Positions 26,529 through 35,564 of a stretch of 49,872 bases of DNA are shown here, one piece after another. The position numbers were made by a program, and so were the translations under genes. Under the pieces are notes generated by a model. It was given only the letters and a program-made list of their open reading frames with translations. It did no database searches and was not told where the DNA came from. Location: the NCBI GenBank assembly GCA_944389295.1, contig CALXLV010000007.1, forward strand, positions 1-49,872. The letters run 5' to 3'. How positions within the stretch are numbered: the stretch's first letter is position 1; the number at the start of each line of letters is the position of its first letter. This DNA comes from an uncultured Spirochaetaceae bacterium (GTDB lineage: Bacteria; Spirochaetota; Spirochaetia; Sphaerochaetales; Sphaerochaetaceae).

Positions 26529-27815
26529 ATGGCAGAGAAGAGAAAGAACCTCAGCGGCTATTACGCCGCGACATTCCTCATCGGGCTCGGTTTCTTCACG
26601 ATGGGGCTGATGGACCCGCTTTACGACAACTATATTCCGATGTTCCTCGGATACTACATAGAGAGCTCCTCGGTGATAGGGACCGTGATGACGCTCGACA
26701 ACATCCTGGCGATATTCCTCATACCGGTATTCTCGGCGCTCTCCGACAGGACGCGCACAAGAATAGGGCGCAGGATGCCGTATATCATCACGCTGCTGCC
26801 GCTTACAGCTATCTTCTTTGCTCTTGTGCCGTTCTCAGCGCTTAAATCGTTCATCATACTCTTCATCACGATCTTCATGCTCAATATCTTCAAACAGGCG
26901 GCAAGAGGGCCTGTGGTTGCGCTGATGCCTGATATGGTTCCCGCTGATCTCAGAAGCGAGGCCAATGGTGTCATAAACACGATGGGAGGTCTTGCTACGA
27001 TACTTGGGACGGTGCTCCTTGCACGCCTTATGGATGTCAGCATCACTCTTCCCGGCTTCGGTACAGTGGACAAGGTTCTTGCTTTCCCTGTGGCATCGCT
27101 CTTTGTCATTGCGGCCACTGTTCTTCTCTTCATCTTCGTGAAGGAGGGAAAGAGCACTGTTCAGGCGGATGGGGAGAAGGAGGAGAAGGAACCGGTGCTC
27201 AGCAGCCTAAAAGGGATATTTGCAGAAAAGGAGAAGAGCGCTCTCTTCATCCTTCTCTCGCTTCTCTGCTGGTTCATCGCGTATCAGGGGATACTTCCGT
27301 TCATAGGCGTCTATACGATGGAGGAGCTGGGAACCAGCGCGGGAACAGCGGCCCTCTCTTCCGGGATGGTCGGAGTGGCTTATGCAGTCTTTGCAGTGCC
27401 GTCGGGAAGATTCGCGCACCGTTTCGGCAGAAAAAGGACGATACGCATGGCTCTTCTCGCTATTTCCGTCGATCTAATTCTCGTATTCCTGCATGGGACG
27501 CTCACAGCCGGGATGCCGTCCGTATTCCGTCTTGCATCGTTCTGGACTCTTCTCTTCCTCTTCGGCATATTCTGGGTGACTGTGGTGACAAACTCGTTCC
27601 CTATGCTCTGGCAGATGGCGGATTATAATACAATGGGAATTTATACGGGTGCGTACTACTTTTTCTCTCAGCTTGCGTCGATAATAGCACCTCCGCTTGC
27701 CGGCGGAGCAATAGATATCTTCGGCTATCCCGCGCTCTTCATCTTCGGTTTCGTGTTCATGGCCGCCGCACTTTTCCTGATGAGGTTCGTGCACAGGGGA
27801 GAGCCGGAGGAGTGA
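26529..27815 (+). CDS. MFS transporter, sugar/cation symporter-like
   Basis: The 428-residue protein has 12 predicted membrane segments and the MFS loop motif SALSDRTRTRIGRRMPYI between segments 2 and 3, which is the form seen in GPH or SLC45-like sugar symporters. A second loop, FAHRFGRKRTIR, lies between segments 8 and 9. Substrate unknown; sugar is likely by family. It is monocistronic and ends in a terminator shared with the convergent dehydrogenase gene. Confidence 0.8.
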   Translation: MAEKRKNLSGYYAATFLIGLGFFTMGLMDPLYDNYIPMFLGYYIESSSVIGTVMTLDNILAIFLIPVFSALSDRTRTRIGRRMPYIITLLPLTAIFFALVPFSALKSFIILFITIFMLNIFKQAARGPVVALMPDMVPADLRSEANGVINTMGGLATILGTVLLARLMDVSITLPGFGTVDKVLAFPVASLFVIAATVLLFIFVKEGKSTVQADGEKEEKEPVLSSLKGIFAEKEKSALFILLSLLCWFIAYQGILPFIGVYTMEELGTSAGTAALSSGMVGVAYAVFAVPSGRFAHRFGRKRTIRMALLAISVDLILVFLHGTLTAGMPSVFRLASFWTLLFLFGIFWVTVVTNSFPMLWQMADYNTMGIYTGAYYFFSQLASIIAPPLAGGAIDIFGYPALFIFGFVFMAAALFLMRFVHRGEPEE

Positions 27816-27837
27816 TGAATCCCCGCTGAAATGAAAA

Positions 27838-27872
27838 GAGCCGGACAGAACATTCCGCCCGGCTCCTGTTTC
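27838..27872. terminator. terminator between convergent MFS and dehydrogenase genes
   Basis: GAGCCGG (27838-27844) pairs with CCGGCTC (27859-27865) around a 14-base loop, followed by CTGTTTC. Confidence 0.65.
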
Positions 27873-27883
27873 ATCTGTGATGA

Positions 27884-29032
27884 TTACTTCATTATCTTTC
27901 TGAAAAGAGCCTTGAAATCATCGATGGAGGCTTCTTTCGGATTGCCGGGTGCACAGGCATCCGCCGCCGCACTCTCTGCGAGGAATTCAAGATCCTCTTC
28001 CTTTACGGCTTCCAGCTTCTCCGGAATTCCCACGTCTGCGGAGAGCTTTCTTACCGCATCAACTGCCGCTTTGCGGTACTCTTCCTGAGACATCGAGTCG
28101 ACATTCTTCACTCCCATCGCCCTCGCTATCTCCCTGTATTTCTCGCCAGTCGCTTCCGCATTGAACTCCATGACGATCGGGAGCATCATCGCGCAGGCAA
28201 CTCCGTGGGGTGTGTCATAGACAGCACCGAGAGTGTGAGCCATCGAGTGAGCGATTCCGAGTCCGACGTTTGAGAATCCCATTCCGGCGATGTACTGGCC
28301 AAGAGCCATATCCTTCCTTCCTGTCATGTCGCCCGCAACGGCTGCCCTGAGGCTTCTCGAGATGATCTCTATGGCCTTGAGATGGAACATGTCCGTCATC
28401 TCCCATGCGGCCTTTGTCGTGTATCCCTCGATCGCGTGCGTGAGCGCATCCATTCCTGTGGAGGCTGTGAGGCCCTTCGGCATCGATGCCATCATATCGG
28501 GATCGACAACGGCGACAACCGGCATGTCATGGGGATCGACGCAGACGAACTTCCTCTTCCTCTCGACATCCGTGATGACATAGTTGATTGTGACCTCTGC
28601 GGCTGTTCCAGCAGTCGTAGGCACTGCGATGATCGGGGTGCACGGCTTCTTTGTGGGAGCAGTTCCCTCAAGGCTTCTTACATCCTCGAACTCCGGGTTG
28701 GCTATTATGATTCCGATGGCCTTCGCCGTATCCATGGAGGAACCTCCTCCGATAGCGACTATGCAGTCGGTGCCGGCTTCCTTGAATGCCTTTACTCCGT
28801 GCTGTACGTTCTCGATCGTCGGGTTAGCCTTTATATCCGAATAGAGAGTATAGGGGATGCCCGCCTCATCGAGCACGTCCGTGACCTTCTTTGTGACTCC
28901 GAATTTCACAAGGTCAGGGTCCGAGCATACGAAGGCCTTTTTGAATCCTCTTGCCTTTATCTCCGCTGCGATTTCCTTTATCGCTCCGCTTCCGTGGTAG
29001 GAAGTCTCATTGAGCATTATCCTTTCAGACAT
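27884..29032 (-). CDS. iron-containing alcohol dehydrogenase, FucO-like
   Basis: The 382-residue protein matches group III Fe-dependent alcohol dehydrogenases: GGGSSMDTAKA for NAD binding, TTAGTAAEVT, and the iron ligands in the GMDALTHAIEGY and GIAHSMAHTLGAVYDTPHG segments. Closest in style to lactaldehyde/1,2-propanediol oxidoreductase, which regenerates NAD+ in sugar fermentation. GGAGG precedes the start. Confidence 0.88.
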   Translation of the reverse strand: MSERIMLNETSYHGSGAIKEIAAEIKARGFKKAFVCSDPDLVKFGVTKKVTDVLDEAGIPYTLYSDIKANPTIENVQHGVKAFKEAGTDCIVAIGGGSSMDTAKAIGIIIANPEFEDVRSLEGTAPTKKPCTPIIAVPTTAGTAAEVTINYVITDVERKRKFVCVDPHDMPVVAVVDPDMMASMPKGLTASTGMDALTHAIEGYTTKAAWEMTDMFHLKAIEIISRSLRAAVAGDMTGRKDMALGQYIAGMGFSNVGLGIAHSMAHTLGAVYDTPHGVACAMMLPIVMEFNAEATGEKYREIARAMGVKNVDSMSQEEYRKAAVDAVRKLSADVGIPEKLEAVKEEDLEFLAESAAADACAPGNPKEASIDDFKALFRKIMK

Positions 29033-29126
29033 CTATGTTCCTCCATGATCATCCGGAAACATATCCGGCTTCTTTCTTAATATAATAACGGAGAGTGCAG
29101 AGCGGAAAGGGCTGCGCTCCGGGTGA

Positions 29127-29156
29127 TGGACAGGGAGAGTGTCATTCTGCTATGCT
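29127..29156 (+). promoter_or_regulatory. promoter of the pyrimidine operon
   Basis: TGGACA (29127-29132), 18-base spacer, TATGCT (29151-29156); expected transcript start near 29163, just before the leader-peptide ribosome-binding site. Confidence 0.6.
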
Positions 29157-29174
29157 TGCAGACGGAGGCAGGGT

Positions 29175-29234
29175 ATGATTATTAACAGAGGCTTAACATG
29201 CTGTGAATGCCGCGGTCTCCATTTGTATTTCTGA
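29175..29234 (+). CDS. pyr operon leader peptide (19 residues)
   Basis: GGAGG at 29164-29168 lies six bases before an ATG that opens a 19-codon frame, MIINRGLTCCECRGLHLYF, ending TGA at 29232-29234. The last part of the RNA (29220-29231) is U-rich, a possible site of UTP-sensitive pausing, and the stop codon is six bases from the terminator stem. This is the layout of the enterobacterial pyrBI attenuator, where a ribosome close behind RNA polymerase prevents the hairpin when UTP is low. The peptide itself is probably without function. Confidence 0.65.
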   Translation: MIINRGLTCCECRGLHLYF

Positions 29235-29240
29235 ACTGAT

Positions 29241-29262
29241 GCCGGTATATCCGGCTTTTTTT
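29241..29262 (+). terminator. attenuator terminator before pyrB
   Basis: GCCGG, loop TATAT, CCGGC, then seven T. It stands 14 bases before the pyrB start codon, so full read-through is needed for expression. Confidence 0.75.
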
Positions 29263-29275
29263 ATGAGGTGATACC

Positions 29276-30868
29276 ATGTCCGATGTTTTCAGGTTCAGGT
29301 CGCTGAATGTAATCGACGACTTCTCTATCAGCGAGAGGCGCTACTTCTTCCGCAAGGTCAGGGAGCTCAAGGATGCGATAATCTCAGGCGATGAGGCTAC
29401 GCTTGACAGTTTCCGTATCAACGACCCCGATTTCGGTATCTATGAGGTGTTCCTTGAGGACAGCACAAGGACCAAGGAGTCGTTCAGGAACGCGGCGGAG
29501 TTTCATCACGCGAAGGTCTCCGAGCTCCTTTCATCCTCTTCCTCGATAAACAAGGGAGAGAGCTATGCCGATACCTTCAACATGCTCTCCGGCTACCACA
29601 ACACTATCTTCATCGTCAGAAGCAAGGTCGAGGGCCTGACAAAGTGGCTCTCCGAGGAGTGCGGCGAGTATGCGGAGCGCAACAATCTGCCTTATAAGCC
29701 GGCATTCATCAACGCCGGTGACGGCAAGCATGAGCATCCTACGCAGGAGCTCCTTGACGAGTTCACCTTCCTTGAGGATCTCGATATGTCCTTCGACTCG
29801 ATCCATGTCGCACTCGTCGGCGATCTCTATCACGGACGCACTGTCCACTCCAAAGCCGACGGCCTGAGGATTTTCGATCACGTCAAGGTCGATCTCATCG
29901 CTCCTGAGGAGCTGATGATGCCGGACTCATATATCGAGAAGATGAAGGAGAACGGCTTCGAGGTCACGATCTATCCTTCGATAGAGGAGTATGTGAAGAA
30001 GGGCGACATAGCACGTCTCTGGTACTTCACGAGGCCGCAGCTCGAGAGGATGGGCGAGAGGATACTGCAGAAGCAGGCGATACTGCGCGAGGCCATAACG
30101 TTCAGGCGCGACTTCCTTCCTTATCTGAGGGAGAACACGAAGTTCTATCATCCGCTTCCGCGCCACAAGGAGCACCCGACGATCCCGACATGGCTCGACA
30201 AGACTCCGCTCAACGCATGGGAGAGACAGGCCATAAACGGAATGTACTGCCGCATTGTGCTTCTCTCGCTCATCGCTGGAAAGACAGGTGATGATTACAT
30301 CCCCGTTCCCGGCGAGCATGACGAGGACAGGAGGACGGAGGAGTATATTCTCAAGGTTGAGCCGTCCGGAGAGAAGAAGGCGAAGAACTACTCCGAGGGA
30401 GTCCGCCCGATCACGGACGGCATCGTCATAGACCACATCTGCAAAGGAGACGAGCCGAGTGTGATACGCGACCATATGAGGCTCATCTCATCGGTTCTCG
30501 GCCTTGACGGAGAGAGAGGAGGAGAGTGGGTGTCCCGCGGTTCTGACGGACAGTACAAGGGCATAATCTTCCGCCCCGGCGCACGTCCTCTGGAGAGGAA
30601 GGATCTCAAGAGACTTGCGGCTGTCGCTCCCCACTGCACTCTCAACATCATCCATGAGGGACGCGTGGTGGAGAAGTACAGGACGCATATGCCTCCGCGC
30701 ATTTACAACTTCGATGATCTCTGCTGCCGCAATGAGGCATGTATCTCCAATCCCGTGAACGGCGAGGGCGTTCCTGCATCGTTCCTGCGCACGAAGGACG
30801 GCCATTTCGCATGCGCTTACTGCGGACGCTTCCACACATTCAAGGAAATCTGGAAAAATCGCCAGTAG
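29276..30868 (+). CDS. pyrB: aspartate carbamoyltransferase, catalytic and regulatory chains fused
   Basis: It condenses carbamoyl phosphate and aspartate, the committed step of pyrimidine synthesis. The 530-residue protein joins a PyrB part (1 to about 345: STRTKESFRNAA, HPTQELLDEFTF, LVGDLYHGRTVHS, HPLPRHKEHPT) to a PyrI-like part (about 370-530: an allosteric region with VIDHICKG and a zinc site with CCRNEAC and CAYCGRF). Fused PyrBI is known from Thermotoga and Treponema. AGGTGA five bases upstream supports the start. First structural gene of the pyr operon; no carAB in the window. Confidence 0.93.
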   Translation: MSDVFRFRSLNVIDDFSISERRYFFRKVRELKDAIISGDEATLDSFRINDPDFGIYEVFLEDSTRTKESFRNAAEFHHAKVSELLSSSSSINKGESYADTFNMLSGYHNTIFIVRSKVEGLTKWLSEECGEYAERNNLPYKPAFINAGDGKHEHPTQELLDEFTFLEDLDMSFDSIHVALVGDLYHGRTVHSKADGLRIFDHVKVDLIAPEELMMPDSYIEKMKENGFEVTIYPSIEEYVKKGDIARLWYFTRPQLERMGERILQKQAILREAITFRRDFLPYLRENTKFYHPLPRHKEHPTIPTWLDKTPLNAWERQAINGMYCRIVLLSLIAGKTGDDYIPVPGEHDEDRRTEEYILKVEPSGEKKAKNYSEGVRPITDGIVIDHICKGDEPSVIRDHMRLISSVLGLDGERGGEWVSRGSDGQYKGIIFRPGARPLERKDLKRLAAVAPHCTLNIIHEGRVVEKYRTHMPPRIYNFDDLCCRNEACISNPVNGEGVPASFLRTKDGHFACAYCGRFHTFKEIWKNRQ

Positions 30869-30901
30869 ATGATAAAATTATAGGAAACTGAGGAAACAAA
30901 G

Positions 30902-31600
30902 ATGAAAAGACTTGAGGAAATAACGGAATACTACGGCCCGCTTCTTGCTAAGGGGGCTTTCGAGCTCGGAGCGATAAAGCTCTCTCCGTCCGCTCCCTTT
31001 ACATGGGCATCCGGCTACAGGATGCCGATCTACAATGATAACAGAATGTTCCTGTCTCAGCCCAAGTACAGGGCTCTGATAAGGGATGCATTTGCCGATA
31101 TGCTCAGCGCCATCGGCGGAGGATTCGACAACATCGCAGGAACTGCAACCGCCGGCATTCCCCATGCGACCAGTCTTGCGGACATGCTCTACAAGCCGCT
31201 CTCATACGTCCGCTCGTCATCCAAGGATCATGGCCTTGGTCATCAGATCGAGGGAATCGGAAAGGACGGCTACAACGGACAGAACGTTCTCCTGATCGAG
31301 GACCTCATCTCCACAGGCTCGTCATCGCTCAAAGCCGTTGAGGCGATAAGAAACGCTGGCGGAAACTGCACGCTCTGCCTTGCTATATTCACATATGGAC
31401 TTAGGACTGCTGAGGAGGCATTCGCAGCGCTTGAGCCGCCGTGTGTTTTCCATACAATCCTCGACTATGGCACGATGATCCAGACAGCGTGCGAGACAGG
31501 CTATATCTCCTCCGATGAGGCCGAGGTCCTCCACGAGTGGAGGGAGGACCCGTTCGGATGGGGCGAGAAGAGGGGATTTTCTAGGGAGGTGAAGGCATGA
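30902..31600 (+). CDS. pyrE: orotate phosphoribosyltransferase
   Basis: PyrE joins orotate and PRPP to give OMP. The 232-residue protein has the PRPP motif VLLIEDLISTGSSSLKA and GTATAGIPHATSLAD. GAGGA precedes the ATG. Overlaps pyrF by four bases (ATGA). Confidence 0.93.
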   Translation: MKRLEEITEYYGPLLAKGAFELGAIKLSPSAPFTWASGYRMPIYNDNRMFLSQPKYRALIRDAFADMLSAIGGGFDNIAGTATAGIPHATSLADMLYKPLSYVRSSSKDHGLGHQIEGIGKDGYNGQNVLLIEDLISTGSSSLKAVEAIRNAGGNCTLCLAIFTYGLRTAEEAFAALEPPCVFHTILDYGTMIQTACETGYISSDEAEVLHEWREDPFGWGEKRGFSREVKA

Positions 31601-32478
31601 GCTATATTGATCAGCTGAAAAGCAGCGCTGAGAACGCCGGAAATATCGTATGCATGGGCCTCGATCCCGTGCTCTCCGTACTCCCTGAGTTATCGGCGCC
31701 TGTGCGCGAGCGTATTTCCGGCTACTTCTCAGAGATATTCCGCCGCATGAGGCTGGAAGGCGTGGTTCCCGCGGCATTCAAGCCGAATATCGGATACTAT
31801 GCATCGCTTGACTCGCCGCGTGACGAGGATTTCTCAGGCTCTCTTGCCCTTGCGGATACGTTTGACCTCTTGGAGACATTCTTCCCCGGTGTTCCCGTCA
31901 TTCTTGACAGCAAGCGCGGCGATATCGCGAAGTCCAGCGAGAACTATGCCGAGGAGGCTTTCGGGAAGTGGAGAGCAGATGCCGTTACAGTATCGCCGTA
32001 TATGGGAAGCGATTCCGTTCTTCCTTTTGCAAGGGAAGGAAAGGGTGTCTATATCCTCAACAGGACATCGAACCCGGGAGCTGCGGACATACAGAACATG
32101 CTCACGCTTGATGCAGTCGACGAGAAGGAACTCTACCCGTTCTACATCTCGGTCGCACACCGCATTGCGCACTGGGCTTCAGACCATCCCGGAATCGGTG
32201 CTGTCGTAGGCGCAACGAGCATGAAGGAGCTTGGCGAGATCGCGGAATACTATGCGGGCAGGGAGATACCGATGCTCATTCCCGGCGTAGGTTCGCAGGG
32301 CGGAAGCGCATCCGATGTGATAGCTTCTCTTAAATCGGCCGGCTATCCTCTTGCTCTTGCGCGCATCAACTCCTCCTCCGGTCTTACTCATCCGTGGAAG
32401 AAGGGTGCGGCTCCAGAGGACTGGCTTGACCGTGTAATGGCCGCTGCCCATGCGCTCTTTGCCGAGGCGGCGCTCTGA
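31597..32478 (+). CDS. pyrF: orotidine 5'-phosphate decarboxylase
   Basis: PyrF decarboxylates OMP to UMP. The 293-residue protein is the long (group 2) form with the catalytic LDSKRGDIAKSSENYA and C-terminal LIPGVGSQGG. It starts on the pyrE stop and ends on the pyrD start. Confidence 0.93.
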   Translation: MSYIDQLKSSAENAGNIVCMGLDPVLSVLPELSAPVRERISGYFSEIFRRMRLEGVVPAAFKPNIGYYASLDSPRDEDFSGSLALADTFDLLETFFPGVPVILDSKRGDIAKSSENYAEEAFGKWRADAVTVSPYMGSDSVLPFAREGKGVYILNRTSNPGAADIQNMLTLDAVDEKELYPFYISVAHRIAHWASDHPGIGAVVGATSMKELGEIAEYYAGREIPMLIPGVGSQGGSASDVIASLKSAGYPLALARINSSSGLTHPWKKGAAPEDWLDRVMAAAHALFAEAAL

Positions 32479-34145
32479 TGGGTGATGTATCAAGGCTCAG
32501 GGGAAACCACATCAGGAAGGATATAATCCTCTCCACTGTCTCCGGTGTTGCCTCCACAAAGAAGGAACTGATCGAGCTCTTTGACAGAAAGATACCGTCG
32601 GTTGACATCATCACGTCAAAGAGCTTTCAGGTGACGCCGAACCCCGGGAACAGGGAGCCCATTGTCTGCTCACCCTCCGCAGGAGACTTCGGCAATTCCG
32701 TCGGGCTCCGCAACCCCGGAATGGATGCGGTTCTGCCGGAGATGAGAGATCTCAGGGAGAAGGGTATGAGGGCGATCCTCAATATCTCGCTCTCCGCCTC
32801 CAATCCTGAGGATTTCATAACTCTCGTTAAGGCTTTCGATCCCTATGCCGACATGCTTGAGCTGAACTTCTCATGCCCTCATGCGGCTGCTGGGTTCGGT
32901 GCATCGATCGGAAGCGACAAGGCCATAGCCTCTTCTTATGTAAAAGCTATATGCGACGCTTATCCAGAGAGAAAGGCGCTTCTGATAGTCAAGCTCACTC
33001 CCAATGTCCCCGATCTTGGAGAGATAGCAAAGGGAGTGATAGAGGCTGGTGCAGACGGAATCGCCGCGATCAACACAGTCGGACCGAAACTTTACATAGA
33101 GCCGCACTCCGGCAAGCCGATTCTCAACAACAAACTCGGAGGCAGGGGCGGAGCATCCGGCGAGTGGGTCAAGGAGACTGCTCTTGAGTGCATCCGCGAG
33201 ATAAGAAAGGCCATCGGCGATGATCCCATCATCCTCGGAATGGGCGGTGTCTCAACGTCTGAGGATGTCCGCGCAATGCTTGACGCCGGTGCCGACTCTG
33301 TCGGAATAGGTTCGGCGCTTTCACGCGTGATGCCGACAAAGTGGGAGGACTATTTCAGAACGCTCAGGGAAGGCGGTGATGTCTCTTCATATCTCTCTGC
33401 AGAGAACGCTCTTGAATATACTCCGCATACACTTCTGAAGAAGGAGATTCACGGCAGCGATACAGTTGTGCTGACTCTTTCCGGAAAGATGGATTGCCAG
33501 CCCGGTCAGTTTGTATTCCTCTGGATACCTGAGAAGGGTGAGAAGCCGTTCTCCGTAGCTGTAAATGATCCTCTTACATTCCTCGTGAAGAAGAGGGGAG
33601 AGTTCACTGAGGCTATCTTCAATGCTGAGATCGGCGATACGATCTATACGCGCGGCCTCTATGGAAGTCCGATGGTCTACTCTCCGACGAAGAAGGCCAT
33701 TCTCATCGGAGGCGGCACAGGTGCGGCGGTGCTTCCGCTGATCGCCGAGAAGCTCCGCGCGGATGGTACGGAGATGGATATAAGGGTAGGAGTTGTCGAG
33801 AAGCGCGGCAGCGATCCTCTGCAGGATGTCCTTGAAAGCTATGGACGCTATCTCTCCGTCGCCGATGACGGCAAGCCGGGGCGTGTTCTCGACACACTTG
33901 CGGAGGAAGATGTCTCAGGCGATGTCGCGGTCTATGTCGTAGGGCCTGGAAAGATGATGAAAAAAGCGGCAGAGAGGCTTGTGTCGCTCGGCCTTCCGGA
34001 AGAGCGCATCTACCTCTCGATGGAGAAGAACACAATGTGCGGCATCGGAATGTGCGGCGAGTGCGTCTGCGGCGGACATCTGCCCTGCAAGGAAGGCACT
34101 TTCTTCACATGGAAGACTCTCAGGGAGAACGGCGCTGAACTATGA
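32478..34145 (+). CDS. pyrD: dihydroorotate dehydrogenase fused to electron-transfer subunit (PyrD-PyrK)
   Basis: The 555-residue protein joins a class 1B PyrD (1 to about 310: LNFSCPHAAAGFGASIGS, KLTPNVPDL, INTVGP, GMGGVSTSEDVRAM) to a PyrK part (about 315-555) with an FAD-binding region, GGGTGAAVLPLIAEK for NAD and the [2Fe-2S] cysteines in MCGIGMCGECVCGGHLPC. In most bacteria these are two chains. The fusion would pass electrons from dihydroorotate to NAD+. Overlaps pyrC by four bases. Confidence 0.93.
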   Translation: MGDVSRLRGNHIRKDIILSTVSGVASTKKELIELFDRKIPSVDIITSKSFQVTPNPGNREPIVCSPSAGDFGNSVGLRNPGMDAVLPEMRDLREKGMRAILNISLSASNPEDFITLVKAFDPYADMLELNFSCPHAAAGFGASIGSDKAIASSYVKAICDAYPERKALLIVKLTPNVPDLGEIAKGVIEAGADGIAAINTVGPKLYIEPHSGKPILNNKLGGRGGASGEWVKETALECIREIRKAIGDDPIILGMGGVSTSEDVRAMLDAGADSVGIGSALSRVMPTKWEDYFRTLREGGDVSSYLSAENALEYTPHTLLKKEIHGSDTVVLTLSGKMDCQPGQFVFLWIPEKGEKPFSVAVNDPLTFLVKKRGEFTEAIFNAEIGDTIYTRGLYGSPMVYSPTKKAILIGGGTGAAVLPLIAEKLRADGTEMDIRVGVVEKRGSDPLQDVLESYGRYLSVADDGKPGRVLDTLAEEDVSGDVAVYVVGPGKMMKKAAERLVSLGLPEERIYLSMEKNTMCGIGMCGECVCGGHLPCKEGTFFTWKTLRENGAEL

Positions 34146-35185
34146 TTGATCCTCATGTGCATCTCAGGGACTGGAACCAGAAGGAGAAGGAGAGTGTCCT
34201 CCACGGCCTCAGAGTGGCGGCGGAGGCGGGGTTCACCGATGTTTTCGATATGCCCAACACATCCCCTGCCTGCACTGACAGGGATACCGTGCTTGAGCGC
34301 CTTGCCCTCGGCGGCGAGGCCGCAGGAAAGACGGGAGTCTCTTACCACCTCTACGGCGGCATAACGAATGATGAGGAGCAGATAAGGAACATGGTCTCCC
34401 TCCATTCGGAGCTCTTTCCCCTTGTTGTCGGCCTCAAGCTCTTTGCAGGCCATAGCACCGGGAACATGGGGATAATCGGAGCGGAGAGCCAGAGGAAGGT
34501 TTTCCGCATCCTTGCTGAAGAGCACTACAGGGGTGTGCTGGCGGTTCATGCGGAGAAAGAGGAGCTTATCAGAGGAGAGCTCTACAGGCCGGGAGAGTTC
34601 GGAACTCACTCCGACGCGCGTCCTGCAGAGGCTGAGACTGAGAGTGTCCGCGATCTGATAAACCTCGCCGTTGAGACGGGATTCGAGGGTACTCTGCATA
34701 TCTGCCATGTTTCCGCCGCAGCGACTATCACTCTTGTGAAGGAGAGCCGGGATAAGCTGAGAATAACGATGGGGGCAACTCCCCACCATGCGCTTCTTAC
34801 CCGCAGCGATGCCGTCTGTCATGACCGTTATCTCAAGATGAATCCTCCTCTTCGTACGGAAGAGGACCGTAAAGCTGTCTTTGAGGCTCTCCTCGATGGA
34901 ACCGTGGACTGGGCTGAGTCCGATCATGCTCCGCATACGCTGGAGGATAAGGAGAAAGGAGCCTCCGGCATTCCAGGTTTTCCCGGTATGCTCCTGCTGC
35001 TGCATCGCCTCAGGGAGGCCGGTGCGGATGAAAAGCATCTCGAGGCTCTCTTCGGCGGAAACGCAGCGCGTGTTTTCGGTCTTGGCGAGAGGGAAGTTAG
35101 ACTTCCTCCCGATCCTTACGGGCTCTATCTGAAACTCAGAGGTGAATATCCTTTTGATCCGTTCAGGGCTTCGGATGCTGTATAA
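34142..35185 (+). CDS. pyrC: dihydroorotase
   Basis: PyrC closes carbamoyl aspartate to dihydroorotate. The 347-residue protein has the amidohydrolase metal motif DPHVHLRD at its very start, FDMPNTSP, KLFAGHSTGNM, HICHVSAA and SDHAPHT. It is shorter than many type I enzymes (about 420-430). Starts on the pyrD stop. Its end overlaps a small lipoprotein frame. Confidence 0.88.
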   Translation: MIDPHVHLRDWNQKEKESVLHGLRVAAEAGFTDVFDMPNTSPACTDRDTVLERLALGGEAAGKTGVSYHLYGGITNDEEQIRNMVSLHSELFPLVVGLKLFAGHSTGNMGIIGAESQRKVFRILAEEHYRGVLAVHAEKEELIRGELYRPGEFGTHSDARPAEAETESVRDLINLAVETGFEGTLHICHVSAAATITLVKESRDKLRITMGATPHHALLTRSDAVCHDRYLKMNPPLRTEEDRKAVFEALLDGTVDWAESDHAPHTLEDKEKGASGIPGFPGMLLLLHRLREAGADEKHLEALFGGNAARVFGLGEREVRLPPDPYGLYLKLRGEYPFDPFRASDAV

Positions 35186-35342
35186 ATCACGTCTGCTTTT
35201 TCTGTTGTGTTTGATTCTCATTTCCTGCCAGACACCGCAGAACGTGGGAGGTGTGACAGTGGATTTCAGCGGCACTATGACTGCGGGATACCAGTTTACT
35301 GAGAGCGGCTCCCGTCCGTACTGGGGAAATGCCTGTGAGTGA
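35175..35342 (+). CDS. small lipoprotein, possibly truncated outer-membrane protein
   Basis: From ATG 35175 the 55-residue product has a lipoprotein signal (MLYKSRLLFLLCLILISC) with the lipid Cys at residue 18, then VTVDFSGTMTAGYQFTESG, similar in pattern to the first strand of the porin-like protein at 11598 (VNFSGDFVTGYTF). It ends abruptly. It overlaps pyrC by 11 bases and lies at the end of the operon. It may be a gene remnant. Confidence 0.45.
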   Translation: MLYKSRLLFLLCLILISCQTPQNVGGVTVDFSGTMTAGYQFTESGSRPYWGNACE

Positions 35343-35451
35343 CCGCATGCATTGAGGTTGCCTTTTCTCTTCATCTCCTGACTTTTATTCATTCTCCTGT
35401 CTTTTCCTCCTTCATGCTGTTGTGCTACTATCCCCGGTGAAGGAGAAAGCC

Positions 35452-35529
35452 ATGGACGAAGGCGGCAGTACGAACCCTTTACCTGAAAAGCATTCAACGC
35501 AAGACAGAGCCTTCTCCTGCATCCTCTAG
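35452..35529 (+). CDS. putative corA leader peptide (25 residues)
   Basis: AAGGAG seven bases before an ATG opens 25 codons (MDEGGSTNPLPEKHS at the start, two Pro near the middle) ending TAG at 35527-35529, 35 bases before corA. Codons 3-4 (GAAGGC) form one arm of an alternative hairpin (see 35458-35562). Leader peptides control Mg2+ transporters in enterobacteria (mgtL, corL); here the parallel is by layout only. Confidence 0.5.
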   Translation: MDEGGSTNPLPEKHSTQDRAFSCIL

Positions 35530-35562
35530 CACAGGCCGGTGGTGAAGGCTCCGGGGAGAGCC
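35458..35562 (+). promoter_or_regulatory. corA leader with mutually exclusive hairpins
   Basis: GCCTTC at 35509-35514 can pair with GAAGGC at 35458-35463, or, extended as GAGCCTTC (35507-35514), with GAAGGCTC at 35544-35551. The second pairing blocks a third hairpin, GGCTC (35547-35551) with GAGCC (35558-35562), whose loop and 3' arm hold the corA ribosome-binding site GGGGAG (35553-35558). A -10-like TACTAT lies at 35426-35431. Confidence 0.5.
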
Positions 35563-35564
35563 AG

